Positions 44,824-58,310 of a stretch of DNA of 60,782 nt are shown piece by piece; position 1 is the stretch's first letter; each line of letters opens with the position of its first letter. Location: positions 82,323 through 143,104 of the forward strand of contig CAMPET010000033.1 of NCBI GenBank assembly GCA_946803715.1, in the 5' to 3' direction. Origin of the DNA: Beroe ovata (taxonomy: Eukaryota; Ctenophora; Nuda; Beroida; Beroidae). The translations under genes and the position numbers were made by a program. A model generated the notes under the pieces. That model was not told where the DNA came from and did no database searches. It saw nothing but the letters and a program-made list of their open reading frames with translations.

Positions 44824-45045
44824 GGCTTGAATGCAACTTTCTGGTATATCTTTGCAACTGTTAAATAACAAAAAGCTATGAAGAATACATTGCCAAGACA
44901 GTTTAAATATAAAAAAATCAATGATTATAAATGAATTTTTACATCAGAAACTTGAATCAAATGGTTTTATTCACTTGTCAATCGGTCTCTGACATCTGCA
45001 TTTTTATTGCAGCTGTATCGAAAGTGTACAAACGCTTTTAAATTT

Positions 45046-45326
45046 TATCTAACCTATGTTTCTCGCGCGCGCGCCTCCAGCTCCATCGGAGGCCGAAACA
45101 GCTTTGGCCTGTGATGAAACAGTTTTGCACTTTGGCCTTTGTTTGCCTGGCGATGCTATATCCAGCTGACGCGAGCCGCGAAGCGGCGACCGCCAGAATA
45201 ATTTGCGGCGCGCGCGCAATGAAATGATCATCGACAGCCAAGCGGCAAGCCTTTGTTGCCGGATGTTATCTGTCCACTGTTTCTTGCGCGCGCCCGGGTG
45301 AGCAATTGAAACATGAAAGGTCATAA
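45046..45326. mobile_element. Palindromic GC-rich element, degenerate copy 2
   Basis: The left arm ATTTTATCTAACCTATG then TTTCTCGCGCGCG and the right arm GTTTCTTGCGCGCGCCC ... CATAAAATCTGACA match the arms of copies 1 and 3. The core keeps CATCGGAGGCCGAAACAGC but its hairpin is damaged and the element is about 280 bp long. Confidence 0.55.
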
Positions 45327-45380
45327 AATCTGACAATGCAAACGCTGCGTATCCCAGACCTGCGCGACCCAAATACTCCT

Positions 45381-45513
45381 TGTCAGATTTTATCTGACCT
45401 CAGTTTCTCGCGCGCGGCGCGCGCCTTCATCGAAGGCCGAAACAGGCCTTCGATGAATCTTAATCGATGAAGGCGCGCGAGAAACAGGTCAGGTAACATC
45501 AGAACATCTGACA
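45381..45513. mobile_element. Palindromic GC-rich MITE-like element, copy 3
   Basis: It runs from TGTCAGATTTTATCTGACC to CAGAACATCTGACA (133 bp). TTCATCGAAGGCC and GGCCTTCGATGAA flank the loop GAAACA. A second pairing, GCCTTCATCGA with TCGATGAAGGC, is nested in TTTCTCGCGCGC and GCGCGCGAGAAA. Flanks AAATACTCCT and AAATACTTAT agree at eight of ten positions, like a target duplication. It lies in the spacer between the minus-strand zinc-finger gene and the plus-strand gene starting at 46358. Confidence 0.7.
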
Positions 45514-46357
45514 AAATACTTATACTCCATGCCACCGCGCAAGCCGCGCAGCTAGCGCGCAGCTTATTACGACGCGACATTTTGAAATGTCAAATGACAT
45601 AGTAAAATTTAAAAAACGCACAACGCTGCAGCAGCGCGTGGGTTAGAAACCTTGCCAGTTGCCAACGCAACGGTGGCACGGCCACGGCGCGGCTGCAAGA
45701 CCAGATATCATTCAAGCTAATTTTATTTATTTATTCATTTATTTATTTATGAGCTATAAATTCACAGCCTCTGACTTGTGAGTGCATGATAACACTGAAG
45801 TAACGACTTATAATTGTGAATCCCTGGTCCCTGCAGTAGTAATTCCAAAGCACCATTCGGATTCAAACTTATATTTATTCATGTGCTTAGGTTAAAAATC
45901 TCATGTCAATATTCTGAGACACAATTCTCATATGAATAGTCCCTCTATTTGTATAGAAGAAGAGATTACAATGTCTTGAAAGTGTGTGGGTTTAATTCGA
46001 TTGTCTCATTGACTGCAATTTAACATTTAGCTCATGCTGTCAATCATATGAGGCAAGGATTGGGTATGGCAAGTCTTGGTGCTTAAGTCCTAAAATTAGT
46101 TAGACCTGATGACAATTATCACATGATTTTCAAAAGCTTCTGATTTACTATCTATCGTATTACTTATAACTTAACTTATCATTGCATCAATAAAGCTAAA
46201 GATTTCTCTCCTTGGATCTGTTTTGTAGATCAATTAGTCACTTTATCACATATTTATTCTTGTTCTTGTATCTTTTTAAGTTGCAATTCCATCCTTACTA
46301 TCATTCCAAGGATTAATGCTGCAAGCCAGGACTATAAGATTGGTTCTAATTTGAAAG

Positions 46358-49300
46358 ATGTATCGAACTTACAACTTCAGGTATGAATTTGGACTGACTC
46401 ATGTTGTGGGTAGTTTTATTGTGCATTCTGTGCACATAAATGTATATCACTTCATGTGAAGTAGTGTGAACATAGTTGCATAGAAGCGTGCTGACTTTTA
46501 CAGTAGCTCCCCTACTGTGCATCATGCAATTTTACACGTGTGTGGTTTGCTATGGTCTCGAATCACTTAATCAGTCCTTTAGGATGTATAAAACTGGTAT
46601 ATAATGGGCCATTTTGAGTCTGATATGTTGTTGTTACCATGACACTATGGAGCCAATGTGATATTAGATTCCTATAGTAGTATGTGCATGTGTTCTCACA
46701 ATTCACATGATTTCAGACCACTATCACCTCCATCTCCTTGCTTGGTGTTACCAGGAGCTATTGCCAAAGGTCTGTCACCAATCAAGCTAAAGTCTGAGCT
46801 GAAAAACTCAACTGAAAGCAGGTATGAAATATTTCACTAAACGATTTTGGAATTTCATAACGTTAATCAGCTACCTACAGCTATTTATAGGAGGGCTTAT
46901 GTACTACTTATCTATGTTGCATGAATGAATATCATGTTTCAATCTGACCTCTCAAAGAGTTGTGACCATGAAATTCTTGATAAATCATCTTGCCTTGTTT
47001 CCTTCTTTTGGTTCTTCTTCATCCATAGAACACTTGGTTAGTACAACTATCTCTTCATCTTTTGGAGGTTTACATGTGAATCCCGATATATCATAAACAG
47101 CTATATGTGTGCACGAATGTTTGTGACTTGCCCACTTATTCTGGCTACTCAATTTGGGTAATTACATGATTGAGGGCTACTTGAGAGTCACGACTACACA
47201 AATGACCTGAAATTAGTGGCGCTTACCGTGATTGTCTGCAAATTTTATCCCCGCCGCATGTTCTCGGTTCTTTATCGGAATGTTGTTGTGATGTTGTTTG
47301 ATAAACATGGTAACTGCTTGCTGCTCCATGATTTGGTCATGATATCACTCATTCATGGTAGTGGTTACTATCACTTTTCCTCGGGGTCACAATTCCTCTA
47401 CTCATAATATAAAATCGTCATCTGAATTGTGGCCTGATCATGTAATGAATCACGTACCTGTAGTTAATAACAACTGTGTGGTGCCTGACTTACAATGAGA
47501 TAAGCAGTTTTTACTGATACATTATAAAATGACACCATTGTTTAAGAATATTAATTACAATTGTCGATAGCCGATAGGCTCAGATCTTCATTAAGTAGAC
47601 TTGTTAAATGAGAGTCGCAATTTTAAAGTAACTGATAGCATGTCTTTGTTCTTTATTAAACTGTGATACGAAAAGTATCATCTACTTAGCAAAAATTTGT
47701 TTGTCGTGCGTTTGGTTCACGTTTTGGTCGTACAAAAACCAATTACAATTTAAAGTCGCAGATAAGGAGACTTTATTGGAAACATGGGTATTATTCCTTT
47801 CCGTTTCGTTTTTCCTAATGAGTTGTATTCTTAATATAACACACACTTTATCCATAGATAATAAGCTCTCTTAGCAACACTAAACACTGTGCCCATTAAC
47901 AATAACCTAGTAGCAACTTTCCCCCGATCTCAATGATTGTGTATCTCTATAGTCGTTTTATTTAACCGTCTCTAATGACGTTTTTCTTTCTTTGTCATGA
48001 CCTAGGTATTCTATAAACGTCCATTTCATTGCTTCCATTTCAATGTTTCCATTTCAGACTGTTTCTCTCAAAAAGTAATGTGTGTCTTAGTGAATTTAAT
48101 CAAATCTATCATCAAACATTCACTAACAATCGCCTCCACGTCATCTCACGTCACCTCGGCGTGGGAATTACACACACAGAACACAGGGTCCACTGTAATT
48201 TCAACACATCGCAGTGCCGGGCATGTTTGATAGACCGTGACAGAATAGAAGCGCAGATTTTGATCAGCATCCTTTTCTCTGATCGTTTTCTTAATTCCTG
48301 CTGTCATTATCATTATGTTGAGTAGTCTTCTTCGTACTTGGGTAGGACGGAATACTTTTCACTGCTCTTAGTACGATACACATCTACCGAGTTCATCAAG
48401 TTCTACACCTCCAATTCTGTGGAGTGATAACTTAAAATCATCACACTCTTATATTATAATCGCTATAATACAACATAGCACGGCATTGCATGCAATACAT
48501 AAATAGTACTTTCATCAAATAAATTTAAACATCGGGTCACGTGACCTATTCGCAAAATTATCGTGAGATTCATGCAGTGTGAAGGGGTTGTGTGTGTGTG
48601 AGTGTGTCTGTGTGTGTGTGTGTGTGTNNNNNNNNNNNNNNNNNNNNNNNNNNNNNNNNNNNNNNNNNNNNNNNNNNNNNNNNNNNNNNNNNNNNNNNNN
48701 NNNNNNNNNNNNNNNNNNNNNNNNNNNNNNNNNNNNNNNNNNNNNNNNNNNNNNNNNNNNNNNNNNNNNNNNNNNNNNNNNNNNNNNNNNNNNNNNNNNN
48801 NNNNNNNNNNNNNNNNNNNNNNNNNNNNNNNNNNNNNNNNNNTGTGTGTGTGTGTGTGTGTAAGTTTGTGTGTGTGTGTGTGTGTGAGTGGATGAGATTG
48901 GTACCTATTAGTGTGAATAATCGTGTGAATTACATGTGTGGGGTCTAGTACTCTAGTAGTAATGTCGTATGATAGTTGGTATAGTGACTGAGTAATAAAC
49001 AAAACCAAACGTGGTCACGCATTCATAATATAATCTATCCCACTCTATAAACGCGATTTTTGTTAAATTTGGCGGTGAGAAAGACGTAAGAAAGGGTAAT
49101 TTCGTGACAAAAACTCGGAATAGTAATTAATTATATCGGTTATTGCCACAAACTGAACTTGTAAAGTGCATATCAAATGAATGTGGGAGAGTTAATATTA
49201 TAACTAGCAATAATATTACAAATATTATGCATTTTAATATGATAAAGCTTGTTGGTATTATTGTCAAAGGTTACGATCAGTATCATGATAGTGAAGTGCA

Positions 49301-52300
49301 GTGTCTGAGAGTGTGTGGCATTCATGACACCGTGTGTCAAGAAGTCTACACAGTACGCAAGATATCTGTTGTGCCACGATATGCTCGTAAAGCAATGTCT
49401 AACTCAAACAATGCCCTGGTGGAAGGAAAGGATGAAGATAAGACAGAATAAGTGTACACTTTGACACCACCCCCGTGCTGACAGCACATGTCATCTTGAC
49501 ACCACTTTTCAGCTAACATTTCCTTTGACACCATGTTTTTGACACCTCATTTCCAGCCCTCGGTCAATAACAACTCACAGTCTCTGTCATTACTCTGGCC
49601 ACCCATACTTCACTTAGATACAAGCAATATTCTATATATGATGTCGCTGAGTAGTAATGACTCTACCTGTTGGTATGCCTGCAGGATACATTGTTTCTTG
49701 TGCGTGTGTGTGTGTGTGTTTTGTGGTTCATTCGTGTGGCTCATATTCACTTTGTGGCATGAACAATGAACAATGTACTCAGTACTGTTTTAGTCCTTGT
49801 TTTCCGATTTAAACTTTGAATTCTGAGTAGAATCCAGGAAACGCGTAGTCTTCCGCGTTAACATAGGAATACAGCGATTGTAGAATATAAAGATTTTTTA
49901 AAACATACCTACCTGAATACAAAGTAAAACGCAATCTTTGATAAAGCAACTTCTGAAGCAATGATGCAGAAAGCAGTACGTTAGCATCTTTAAAACCGCC
50001 TGTATCTGCTATATCAGCTTTAGAATCGAGTAGTTTTCCTCTGTACACCACGCCATCATTTCGGTCCACCGTGATAGGTAGCAACTGTCTTGCTACATTT
50101 TAACAAGATGATTCCGTTTCTACTATAGTGTTTGATATATTAATTGTGTCCCACTTTGACTGACGTTCTCTCTCTTTGATTCCGTGTAGCTCAGAAAGTA
50201 GTATCAAGTGTCTCGAGCCTGGTACCTTTTGGTACCCCTTACTGCACCACCCTGCGAGATACCACCCGCTATCAGATGGTTCCCCCTCCCATACTCAAAC
50301 CATCCGCTCCCCCTCACTCCATCCTGAAGCCCGCACCGGCGCCGGGTTTGAAACCCGGAGCCTCACACCGGGTTCCTGTTTGTACGGTGTACTATGACAA
50401 GGTCAGCTTCTCCTCGAGCATACATCAGAACGTGCTGCCGAAGATACCCGAGACGAGGCGACGGTGAGTGGTTATGTGACTGAACCATTGAACACGTGAC
50501 TCAACCATTGATCACGTGACTCAACCATTGATCACGTGACTCAGTTATCACGCTGCATATTAAGGTCCCTACACTGATCACGTCCGAACTCCTTTACTGA
50601 TCACGTCAGACTCTCTTCAGCCCTCACTGATTACGTTAGATTTCTTCACTGATCACGTCAAATTTCTTTCACTGAGCACGTTAAATTTCCTTCACCGATC
50701 ACGTTAGGTAACGCGTAATTTTCGCGTAACTCTCACTAAGATCAGATCCCAGTTCCCAGTTCACGGTCATGTCTTACTACTTTACTAGCTCTTGTTTCAA
50801 AATATATTCGGTATGTTTCAAAATACTCTCGATATATTCAAAATGTATTCGAGGCGAAGGATAATGGAGGAATTTGATATTTGAAATTGAGAAATTGGAA
50901 AGGGAGCAATGGTTCATAACTGTGCAAAATTGTTTGCTAAATGAATTAATTCATTAACTTAAATCACCCAACAACACATCCACACGCTTCGTCAATCGTC
51001 ATGCAGCACTTTGTTATCATTATTAAGCAATAATGAAGTTATATTGGTGGCGAGATGGTCGCTTGTGGAATTCAAGTTTGTTACTATTAGTAACCTGACG
51101 TCATACATAATTACAGATCGAGTTTGTTCATTGTTTGTAGCTATTTTCTCTATTCCAACACAGAACTGTGGAATAGTTGGATGATAGTGAGTTGGTGTTC
51201 ATTATCTATCATAGCCATGACCTCCATTGCGTCACTGGACCGGCGTATTTGCGCTTCTCCGTAGTGTCTAAGGAGGACGCCACGGACAAATTTTACCAAC
51301 AGAGGAGCTAGTAGAGGAGCCAGAGCACAGGATAGTTAATGTGGTACTCGAGTGAGCCTCGCTCATTCATTGGGTATTCGTGATTCGGGTTCTGGTCAGT
51401 AGTAGAAACATCTGCAGTATATGTGCGGGTTTTTCCCGTGCCAGGTTCGCCTGTCTGTCATACTTCCCAAAATATTGCGCCTGGTCTGGAGATCTGGAGG
51501 GAGGAAGGCGCGGCTTTACTGCACAAGATCCATGGTTTCCTGAATCATTTAAACCAATGAGAAGATTGGTTGCTTTTCCTATCCTGAAGTGTTCTTACTT
51601 ATCTTACGGGATGATCTTAGCAAGCAGAATACATATCTTGTATCTCTTACACACTTCTTTACACTCATGTATGATGCAATGGTTCTACAGCAACGCATGC
51701 ACACACGCACACTGTGTGTTGTTCATGATGGAGGACAATGTGTGACAACATACGTCACTACGTCACCGAATACGTCATGTCATATAATAGAATCATGTGG
51801 ATAGAGATAGTATTCTGAATAGCACTACAAATATATGCGCTGATCTTAATGAAAACCCTTGCTGCTCTTGTTATCATGAAACCTCCGAAACCCCCCAAAT
51901 CTCATATCTTATTCACCCCTCCTCTCCCTCATTTCAGAGTTGTCATAACAGATATGTCAGGTCGTTCAAAAAGGAGCAATAATAAAAACAGTGGGATGAC
52001 TGACAATATCATTTACCCTAACATCAAAACTCAGTCCGGATTCAAAGAATACACCTTCATTTTGCCATCGTAAGTGATTGCGCTAACTTGATGATCCAGC
52101 AATGATTGTAGTGAGTGATTGGGCTTTAGTTTTGTGCTAAATCGCGTGAGAATTAAGATAGGTACGATGATTATGTTACAGTACCTAATAATCATAATTA
52201 CAGACCAGATCCGTAATAATTTGATGAAATACAGCGTGATCTATAACTATAGCGGTGTTATTTCATCAGCCACCTGCAATAACTTTTTGCGTTTTTGCGT

Positions 52301-52852
52301 TCACACTATGTAAGGGCATATTTTTGAAGTGCACGAATAAAAATTCTCATCATTCCTAACATTTTTTCCACAACAATTTTCACATTTTCACCATCAAATA
52401 TACCCGCACACACATTTCTCACCCCCACCATTATGCAGAGGTAACAGACGCCGCATTTCTACCACGGCGCTCAGTCACCGTGACCCTGATGCCACTCACT
52501 ACACCCCACACCACAACACGCCATCTCACACCCCACTACTTGTGATGCCACACTCTCGATCTAGCCCAGAGTGTGACACCACTGCACACCGAGAGTGTGA
52601 TGATGACACCATCAGGAAATCAGAATCACTCCACTCTACGCACCCATCACACCCGTCACACCCTTCACACCGTACTGCTCACCGTTCCCATGGAAACGGC
52701 CAGTCCTCAAACAAACCGTATCGGTTTTACTCGTCCAAGTCAGCCTCGTATACAGCGCCGTCCCGGCCACGGTCTAGTGTGGTGAGGGTGTCACCTGAGT
52801 CACCTGTCCGGGTGTCATACTACAGTCTCACACCTACCATTTCCAATCTCAG
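46358..52852 (+). CDS. Unrecognised Pro/Ser/His-rich protein, at least 6 exons, 3' end open
   Basis: Exons 46358-46380, 46717-46821, 47029-47036 (8 nt, inferred), 50190-50463, 51938-52069 and 52439-52852 join without a stop and with matching phases. The product starts MYRTYNFRPLSPPSP and continues with ILKPSAPPHSILKPAPAPG (exon 4), VYYDKVSFSSSIHQNVLPK, FKEYTFILPS (exon 5) and a Ser/His-rich tail with HPSHPSHPSH (exon 6). No domain is recognised; most of it looks disordered and basic. The last exon ends at a GTTAGT donor that is duplicated 27 bp later. A possible final exon starts near 56889 (after TTTTTCCCACAG) and stops after about 15 codons, but this is weak. The 3.2-kb third intron contains the 215-bp N gap. 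Confidence 0.6.
48628..48842. other. Assembly gap, 215 Ns, flanked by (TG)n
   Basis: The gap lies inside a TG microsatellite, so the unresolved sequence is probably more microsatellite. Cys/Val and Thr/His frames across it are artefacts. Confidence 0.98.
50477..50710. repeat. 20-bp minisatellite with CACGTG, grading into TGATCACGT repeats
   Basis: TGACTCAACCATTGATCACG repeats about 3.5 times from 50477, giving a CACGTG every 20 bp (50493, 50513, 50533). It then decays to CACTGATCACGTCA-type units spaced 25-35 bp until about 50706. The array begins 14 bp after the exon 4 donor at 50464. Confidence 0.88.
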
Positions 52853-55800
52853 GTTAGTGTCAGGTCGTTGTAATCTCAGGTTAGTGTCCGTTTGCGGAGG
52901 GTTACTGTAAGTCAGTGTCACACTATAGTCAAAGTAAAGTGTTGCGGCCTTTTATTAGTAGTAGGAAAATGAAAATTTCGGTTTTAGCATCTCATTATTC
53001 CTTATATGGAAATGCACCTGCTCCTTTGTATAGATATTGGGACACAGCATGGTTGTGGTCAGTTATGACGTATCACAAATTCAATAGAGCACTTTTCCAG
53101 CAACAAATGGAGTTCATGAAAATGGTGTAAACTATAAACTTGAGCTTGTACCGATCTAAGGCTCACCATGAGGCATGGTTATGGGTCTGAGATTTTAAAA
53201 CCCGTGGAATTCTTAGCTGAGATGGTCCATTGGTTTTGAGCAGCCAATGATTCATTGAGTCACTTTTCATGATCACTCACGATAAATGTCAATCTCTATT
53301 CAATGAAAACTGTTTCTGTTAGCACCAATAATGAATAATCGTGAACAACGTTTTCACAAAGTAAGTTACGCCTTCTTCGATTGTGATTAAGTCTTTAAAG
53401 TTGCATGTTGTCGCGACTTTGTGAGTTAATGTTCGTGCATAAAATCATTTACTCGTTTTGCCGGCCAATTTCTTGTCATGATAAGCATCATTTGTTTTGA
53501 TACGCTCTATATGAACGTTCCAGACTTCATGTATGCTAACGTGAACTTATGATGGCGTGATTGGAAGACATTAATCGTAAGTGAAGGGAGTTGTGCAAAA
53601 CGTGCAAGCATTTCGACAGCGGTCACACACAAAAAGTTGCAACGCGAGATTTATCGTCGCGCGCGAAGACAATTTAGATGCTAAACGTGCCAAACGATAG
53701 CGCGTACCGTGATAGAAAAGGTGCGCGCCCATGTATGCGCGCATTGAATCTCCCGCTTGTTCTCATTTCTACAGATGTAATCGGCAGAATGTACGTGGCG
53801 TGAACAGTGGATGTTTCGCGCGCGACACGAACGAAAACTTTCTGTGCGACAGAGTGACAATGTCCCAAACAAGCCTACATTCCCACACATAACTTACATT
53901 CGTACACACCTTTGTTTGTTTTACCACGCCTCTTCCAATGTCAGCAGTGATTTCGTACTAGACTACATTTTCTGTAACGTATGCTTCTTCCGGAAATTGA
54001 GGTAGTGAGTCATATGAGTGGAATCGCCGAGTCTTCAAGATATCTGACCATCCAGTTTTAAAGAAAACTCCTCTTTCTGTAAAAGAAGGTTTAAAGAGAA
54101 GTTTTCTGGCACCACGCCCGCTCACAGGTGATAAGATCATGCCACTTGTCATGTGACACACCTTATGATCCACAATATTTACAACCACGTGTTCATGCCT
54201 CGCACAAACACTCTCCCACACCTTACCTCTCTCCCTCTCTCTCTCTCTCTCCTTCAATTAATTAACCCATCGATCGATTCGTTTAGATTTGTACATATTT
54301 ACTCATGAATTCACTCCATTATGTATGTTTTGTAGAGGATTATTGCTCTAAATTCTGAATACGAATAGATTTGCACGTCGTGTATTGGTATCCGTAGAAA
54401 TCTGTGAGATTTCTCACATCTTAGGCCATGGTCTATACCACAGCTTGCCTGACAACGGTCTGTGAATGGTCTGTGAATAGTAAACACAGCTTGATTTGAA
54501 TAGTGAGTGAAGTGGATTACTCTTTGATTCCTCGAGAAATATGCTGGAATATCAACTGCTATGTTTTTGAAGATATTATAATTTGTTTTAATATGAAACA
54601 ATCACTACGGCGCCTGACAGCCGAGAGCATAGTAAAGCTGCCATAAGAAAAAAACACGACATGTGTGTCCTGATGGCCTTCGCATCTTCTGACAGCAGTC
54701 AGCCTATTTGTGTGTGTGTGTGTGTCTGTATGCGTTATTCTGTGCTTAGATCTGCGTTATTCTGTGTACAGTACTTATGCATTTTTCTGAGAGCAGAATT
54801 CCCCTAATCGTGATATTAATCCCGCATGATACGGTTAAGGGTAAGTAGTATGGCATGGAAATCGCATGGCTTCCACGGCAGAATCTTGCTGTTTCTTACA
54901 AGTTAGATTGATTAATATAGCGCTGATCATGCTGTTACAGCTCATAACCCGACGATGAATTGCGTTTTAACGATGTTATAAGACGCTTTTGTTAGTCAAG
55001 ATTCGTGTCTGATTGAAGTTTGAGACTGAAAAATCTAGTATGATAAGCAACGATATCGTCATTGTTCAATTACACCGAGGTATGCCTCAAAACATTAGAC
55101 TGCCACCAACTTGAGTATTTGCCATGTAGCTGGCATCCTGTTAGCATGTGGCATACGGAAATATCGATTATTCAGATAAAAATAGCTTCCTGTAGCACGA
55201 ATATTACGTTATAACTAATAGTCATAGTTAATAAATGCTTTCATAAGTGAGAAGTAACATAAAAGAATCACTTTAATTGATCTAAATGCATGCATAATTA
55301 AATTTTTTAAACGTTGTTGTTCGCATTGTAAAGCCTCCATTTTCAGTTTTCATCTCAAATACATGATTGGACGTTTTGTACGGATATTTTCTTCCACCTG
55401 AGAACTACTGAACTTTTCCGTACCTACATGGATGGTGCACTTTAATTTCACTGTAACTTCGCTAGACAAGGTGTCCCATAGGTGTGCACATTGGTCGTAA
55501 TAGGAAGAGTATGACATTAACTTCGATTCTTCTCTGACGCGCACGCTCTAACTCTTTTTTCCCTCAAATAAAATTATCGAAAATCTACTGAATTTTGCTG
55601 TCACGTTCCAATTACTAAGTAAGTAAGTACTAGCTTCGAAATTCAGACATTGTCATAGTACTTGTAGTGTACAATCTCAGTAGTATAATCCATTGCAATA
55701 TGTTGTACATTATGTGGGATGTGCTATATGGTAACCGAGCAACCGTGGTAAATCATTTAATGAGTCAATTTGTATTGTTCCTATAACACCAGTGTATAGG

Positions 55801-56179
55801 GAACCTGGACTATTGGTCATGGTTTATATCGTAGGTATTTGCATCATATTACGCCCGTTACATTTAGGTAACGTCCGGTTAAACACAGTTTTATGTACAC
55901 GAAAATGAATGTGAAGGCGTCTTTTTTCCGTTGTATACAGGTAAACTTGATAATTTAGTCACCACAGTACACCATAACAGCATAACAACGTTTTGTCGTG
56001 TTGTTATTGTAAAGCTTGTACTCCAGTACGTCGTTTTGTTGATGCCATTTAGACGAAATTTTGACTTGAGTATCGTTTGAAGCGCATTTTTCCCTGATCT
56101 GTTTCCCTGATCTGTTCAACCCCGAGTTATTGCACCGTAGAGCACTGTAAAATATTTCATTGTGTTTAAGTATGGAAGG
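52853..56179. other. Intron or spacer with a CGCG-rich island
   Basis: A CG-rich island lies at 53640-53860 (CGTCGCGCGCGAAG, TTTCGCGCGCGACACG), with ACGTGGCGTGAACAG shared with the LRP2BP intron 7 block. (GA)n runs at 54229-54252 and (TG)n near 54711. One candidate minus-strand exon is listed separately. Otherwise I see nothing. Confidence 0.45.
53958..54124 (-). CDS. Candidate terminal exon, unrecognised
   Basis: On the minus strand a good acceptor (CCTTCTTTTACAG) is followed by an open frame with ordinary composition, including FFKTGWSDILKTRRF and SYDSLPQFPEEAYV, ending at TAG 53958-53960. No upstream exon was found and no family is recognised, so this may be chance. Confidence 0.25.
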
Positions 56180-56250
56180 ATGACTCGTAGAAGGGACGAA
56201 ATGGATTGGACAGCAATACTACAGTCCATAGCTACTCGGTATCACTTCAG
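56180..56250 (+). CDS. Candidate first exon (MTRRRDEMDW...)
   Basis: ATG 56180 opens 23 codons (MTRRRDEMDWTAILQSIATR) and reaches a strong GTAAGA donor in phase 2. The end TCACTTCAG|GTAAGA resembles the first-exon end of the gene at 46358 (ACAACTTCAG|GTATGA). It could start the gene that includes the exon at 58311, but an intermediate exon would be needed for the phases. Confidence 0.35.
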
Positions 56251-58310
56251 GTAAGATAGTGTGACCATATGACGTCATCATTTTCTGCTTTTTCGGTATA
56301 CTTTTTAGGTACATTTAGGTACCTGGATTTTTTTACATACCTATCTGTTGTCACGTGTTGCTATGGAAATGGAAAACCTTGATAGTACGGTGAAAAAATC
56401 TAGAAATGATTTTGACAGATGAAATGCATTTATTCTGATTTTGTACAGTTTCTGACTACTATCGTGCCTGACTTATAACTTGTGACGTTGTGTGATATGT
56501 TACATCACACCAATATACGTATAGATGAAATATTCTTATCGATCACTCTTTTCTAATCACATTTTCTCTCTCTCTCCCCTGCTCAACCGATAGTCATTTT
56601 CATCATTCATTCCCCACTCACACACACAGCTTTGTCCAATACAGTGTTCATGCATAACACATACACATTCTCCAGATTGCTCCCACTACTAGTGGAAGTG
56701 CTAATGAAGTAATTGATCGACAGTTCATTTCACGCATAGCTTCCGTCAGGAACTTTGCTCCCTCTCTTCTCCCCCGGCCTCATCGCGAAGCTCCTCTCAA
56801 TCATACCCAAATTACCTCTTCTGCTCACTAAAGCGGGGCGTCATTGAAGGGCAATATGGCCCCCTCCTCCCCTCTCTTTTTCCCACAGTGGCGGCGTCTG
56901 CTCCACAATGTGTCTACCAGATTACTTTTGAACTTTAAATACCAGGAGTCTTATACTTAAGCCATGTGACTAACTCTCGAGCTCCTGAGTGAAAGATGTG
57001 TGTGTGTGTGTGTGTCTGTGTGTCTGTGATACGATTACTTTCTCAAGGTGCTCTTCAATTGATATATATCCTATCGGTATAGTGATTGAGCTGCTACTCG
57101 ACTTTCGGTGTCTTCTATACGTTTCCGGATAGGATGAAAATTGTTTTTCGTCGTATCATGGCAACGTTTTGTGCTTGCATAATTAGCTCCTACTAAGGAT
57201 AATATATCGACAATGGAATATATAATTGTCGCCTAACTGTGACATCGGTTTTGTCTTTGAATATGTCCATCCTAACTGCAGCCTTATGACGTCATACAAA
57301 TGAAACATGTGGCATCTTACCCAAACATATCTGCCACCTAGAGTTCATCGTCACCTGAAGATGCATTACAGTATCTCAGTATCTTTAATAAGAAGTAATT
57401 ATTCGCATCGCATGGCTCTGTACATTCTTGAGAACACTATTTGTTCGATCATGTTTTTGTTTTTGCGATCTTGCTTTGATCTGAGCGCTCACTCGGAAAG
57501 GAATGACCGGCTTTGTGAACGAAGTTTTGTGGTTTTTAAACTCGACTAATTGCTTTCAATTGCTTTTTGAGTATGTCAGCTAATGGTGTAGCGAAAGTGT
57601 TTATGCATGGCCTAAAATCTGTTAGGTACTTATTTCAATCATAAGCTGTGCCGAGTATAAGTAGGTTAATTTTACTGATCAGTCCTTAGTTTGCCTCAAA
57701 ACTCGATCGATCCATGTAGATACATTGCTCAGTGCACAGTGCACACGTCTCATTACAATTTCGACATCCGAAAAATCAATTACCACGAACCCATGTAGCT
57801 GCTATTTAGATTAGGGAGCAGAGAGTTGTGTGATGGGCAATCTATAATGTGACCTGTATATGCAATCAACCGCGCAGTGGGTGACTGTACTATTTGACAC
57901 TCGTATTACAGCACGGCACACCCTACTGAATATAATATTCCATCAATGAAAATTCCGACAACAACAGATTTGATCCGATCTAACATAGCGTTTATGAGCG
58001 GCCCCCTCCTAAATGCAGAGGATATGTCTGTGTGTGCGAAATGCGAATACACACTAAACAGTATCTCATAGCGACAGACCATGGGCTCATGAAGCTGAAA
58101 TCCGTTTCTGATTTCAATGTAATTTCGTTTAATCTATTTGCACACTGCAATGCACACTCTCTGCTGTTTCCAACACAGTGGCTGATAATTGATACTTATA
58201 GATGGTGGTTTTTATTCGCTTTTCTGCCATAATTTGTACATTGCATTTTGTTTTTGTCAGTTGCTTATTGTTGCCCGAAAAGCAGACTATTTGATCCTAA
58301 CACGCCACAG

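Noticed and set aside
48463-49008. Long frames across the N gap
   Set aside because: Ns are read as open codons and the rest is TG repeat.
49143-49451. 102-codon plus-strand frame
   Set aside because: It begins at TTG, lies in a long intron, and has no family resemblance or splice context.
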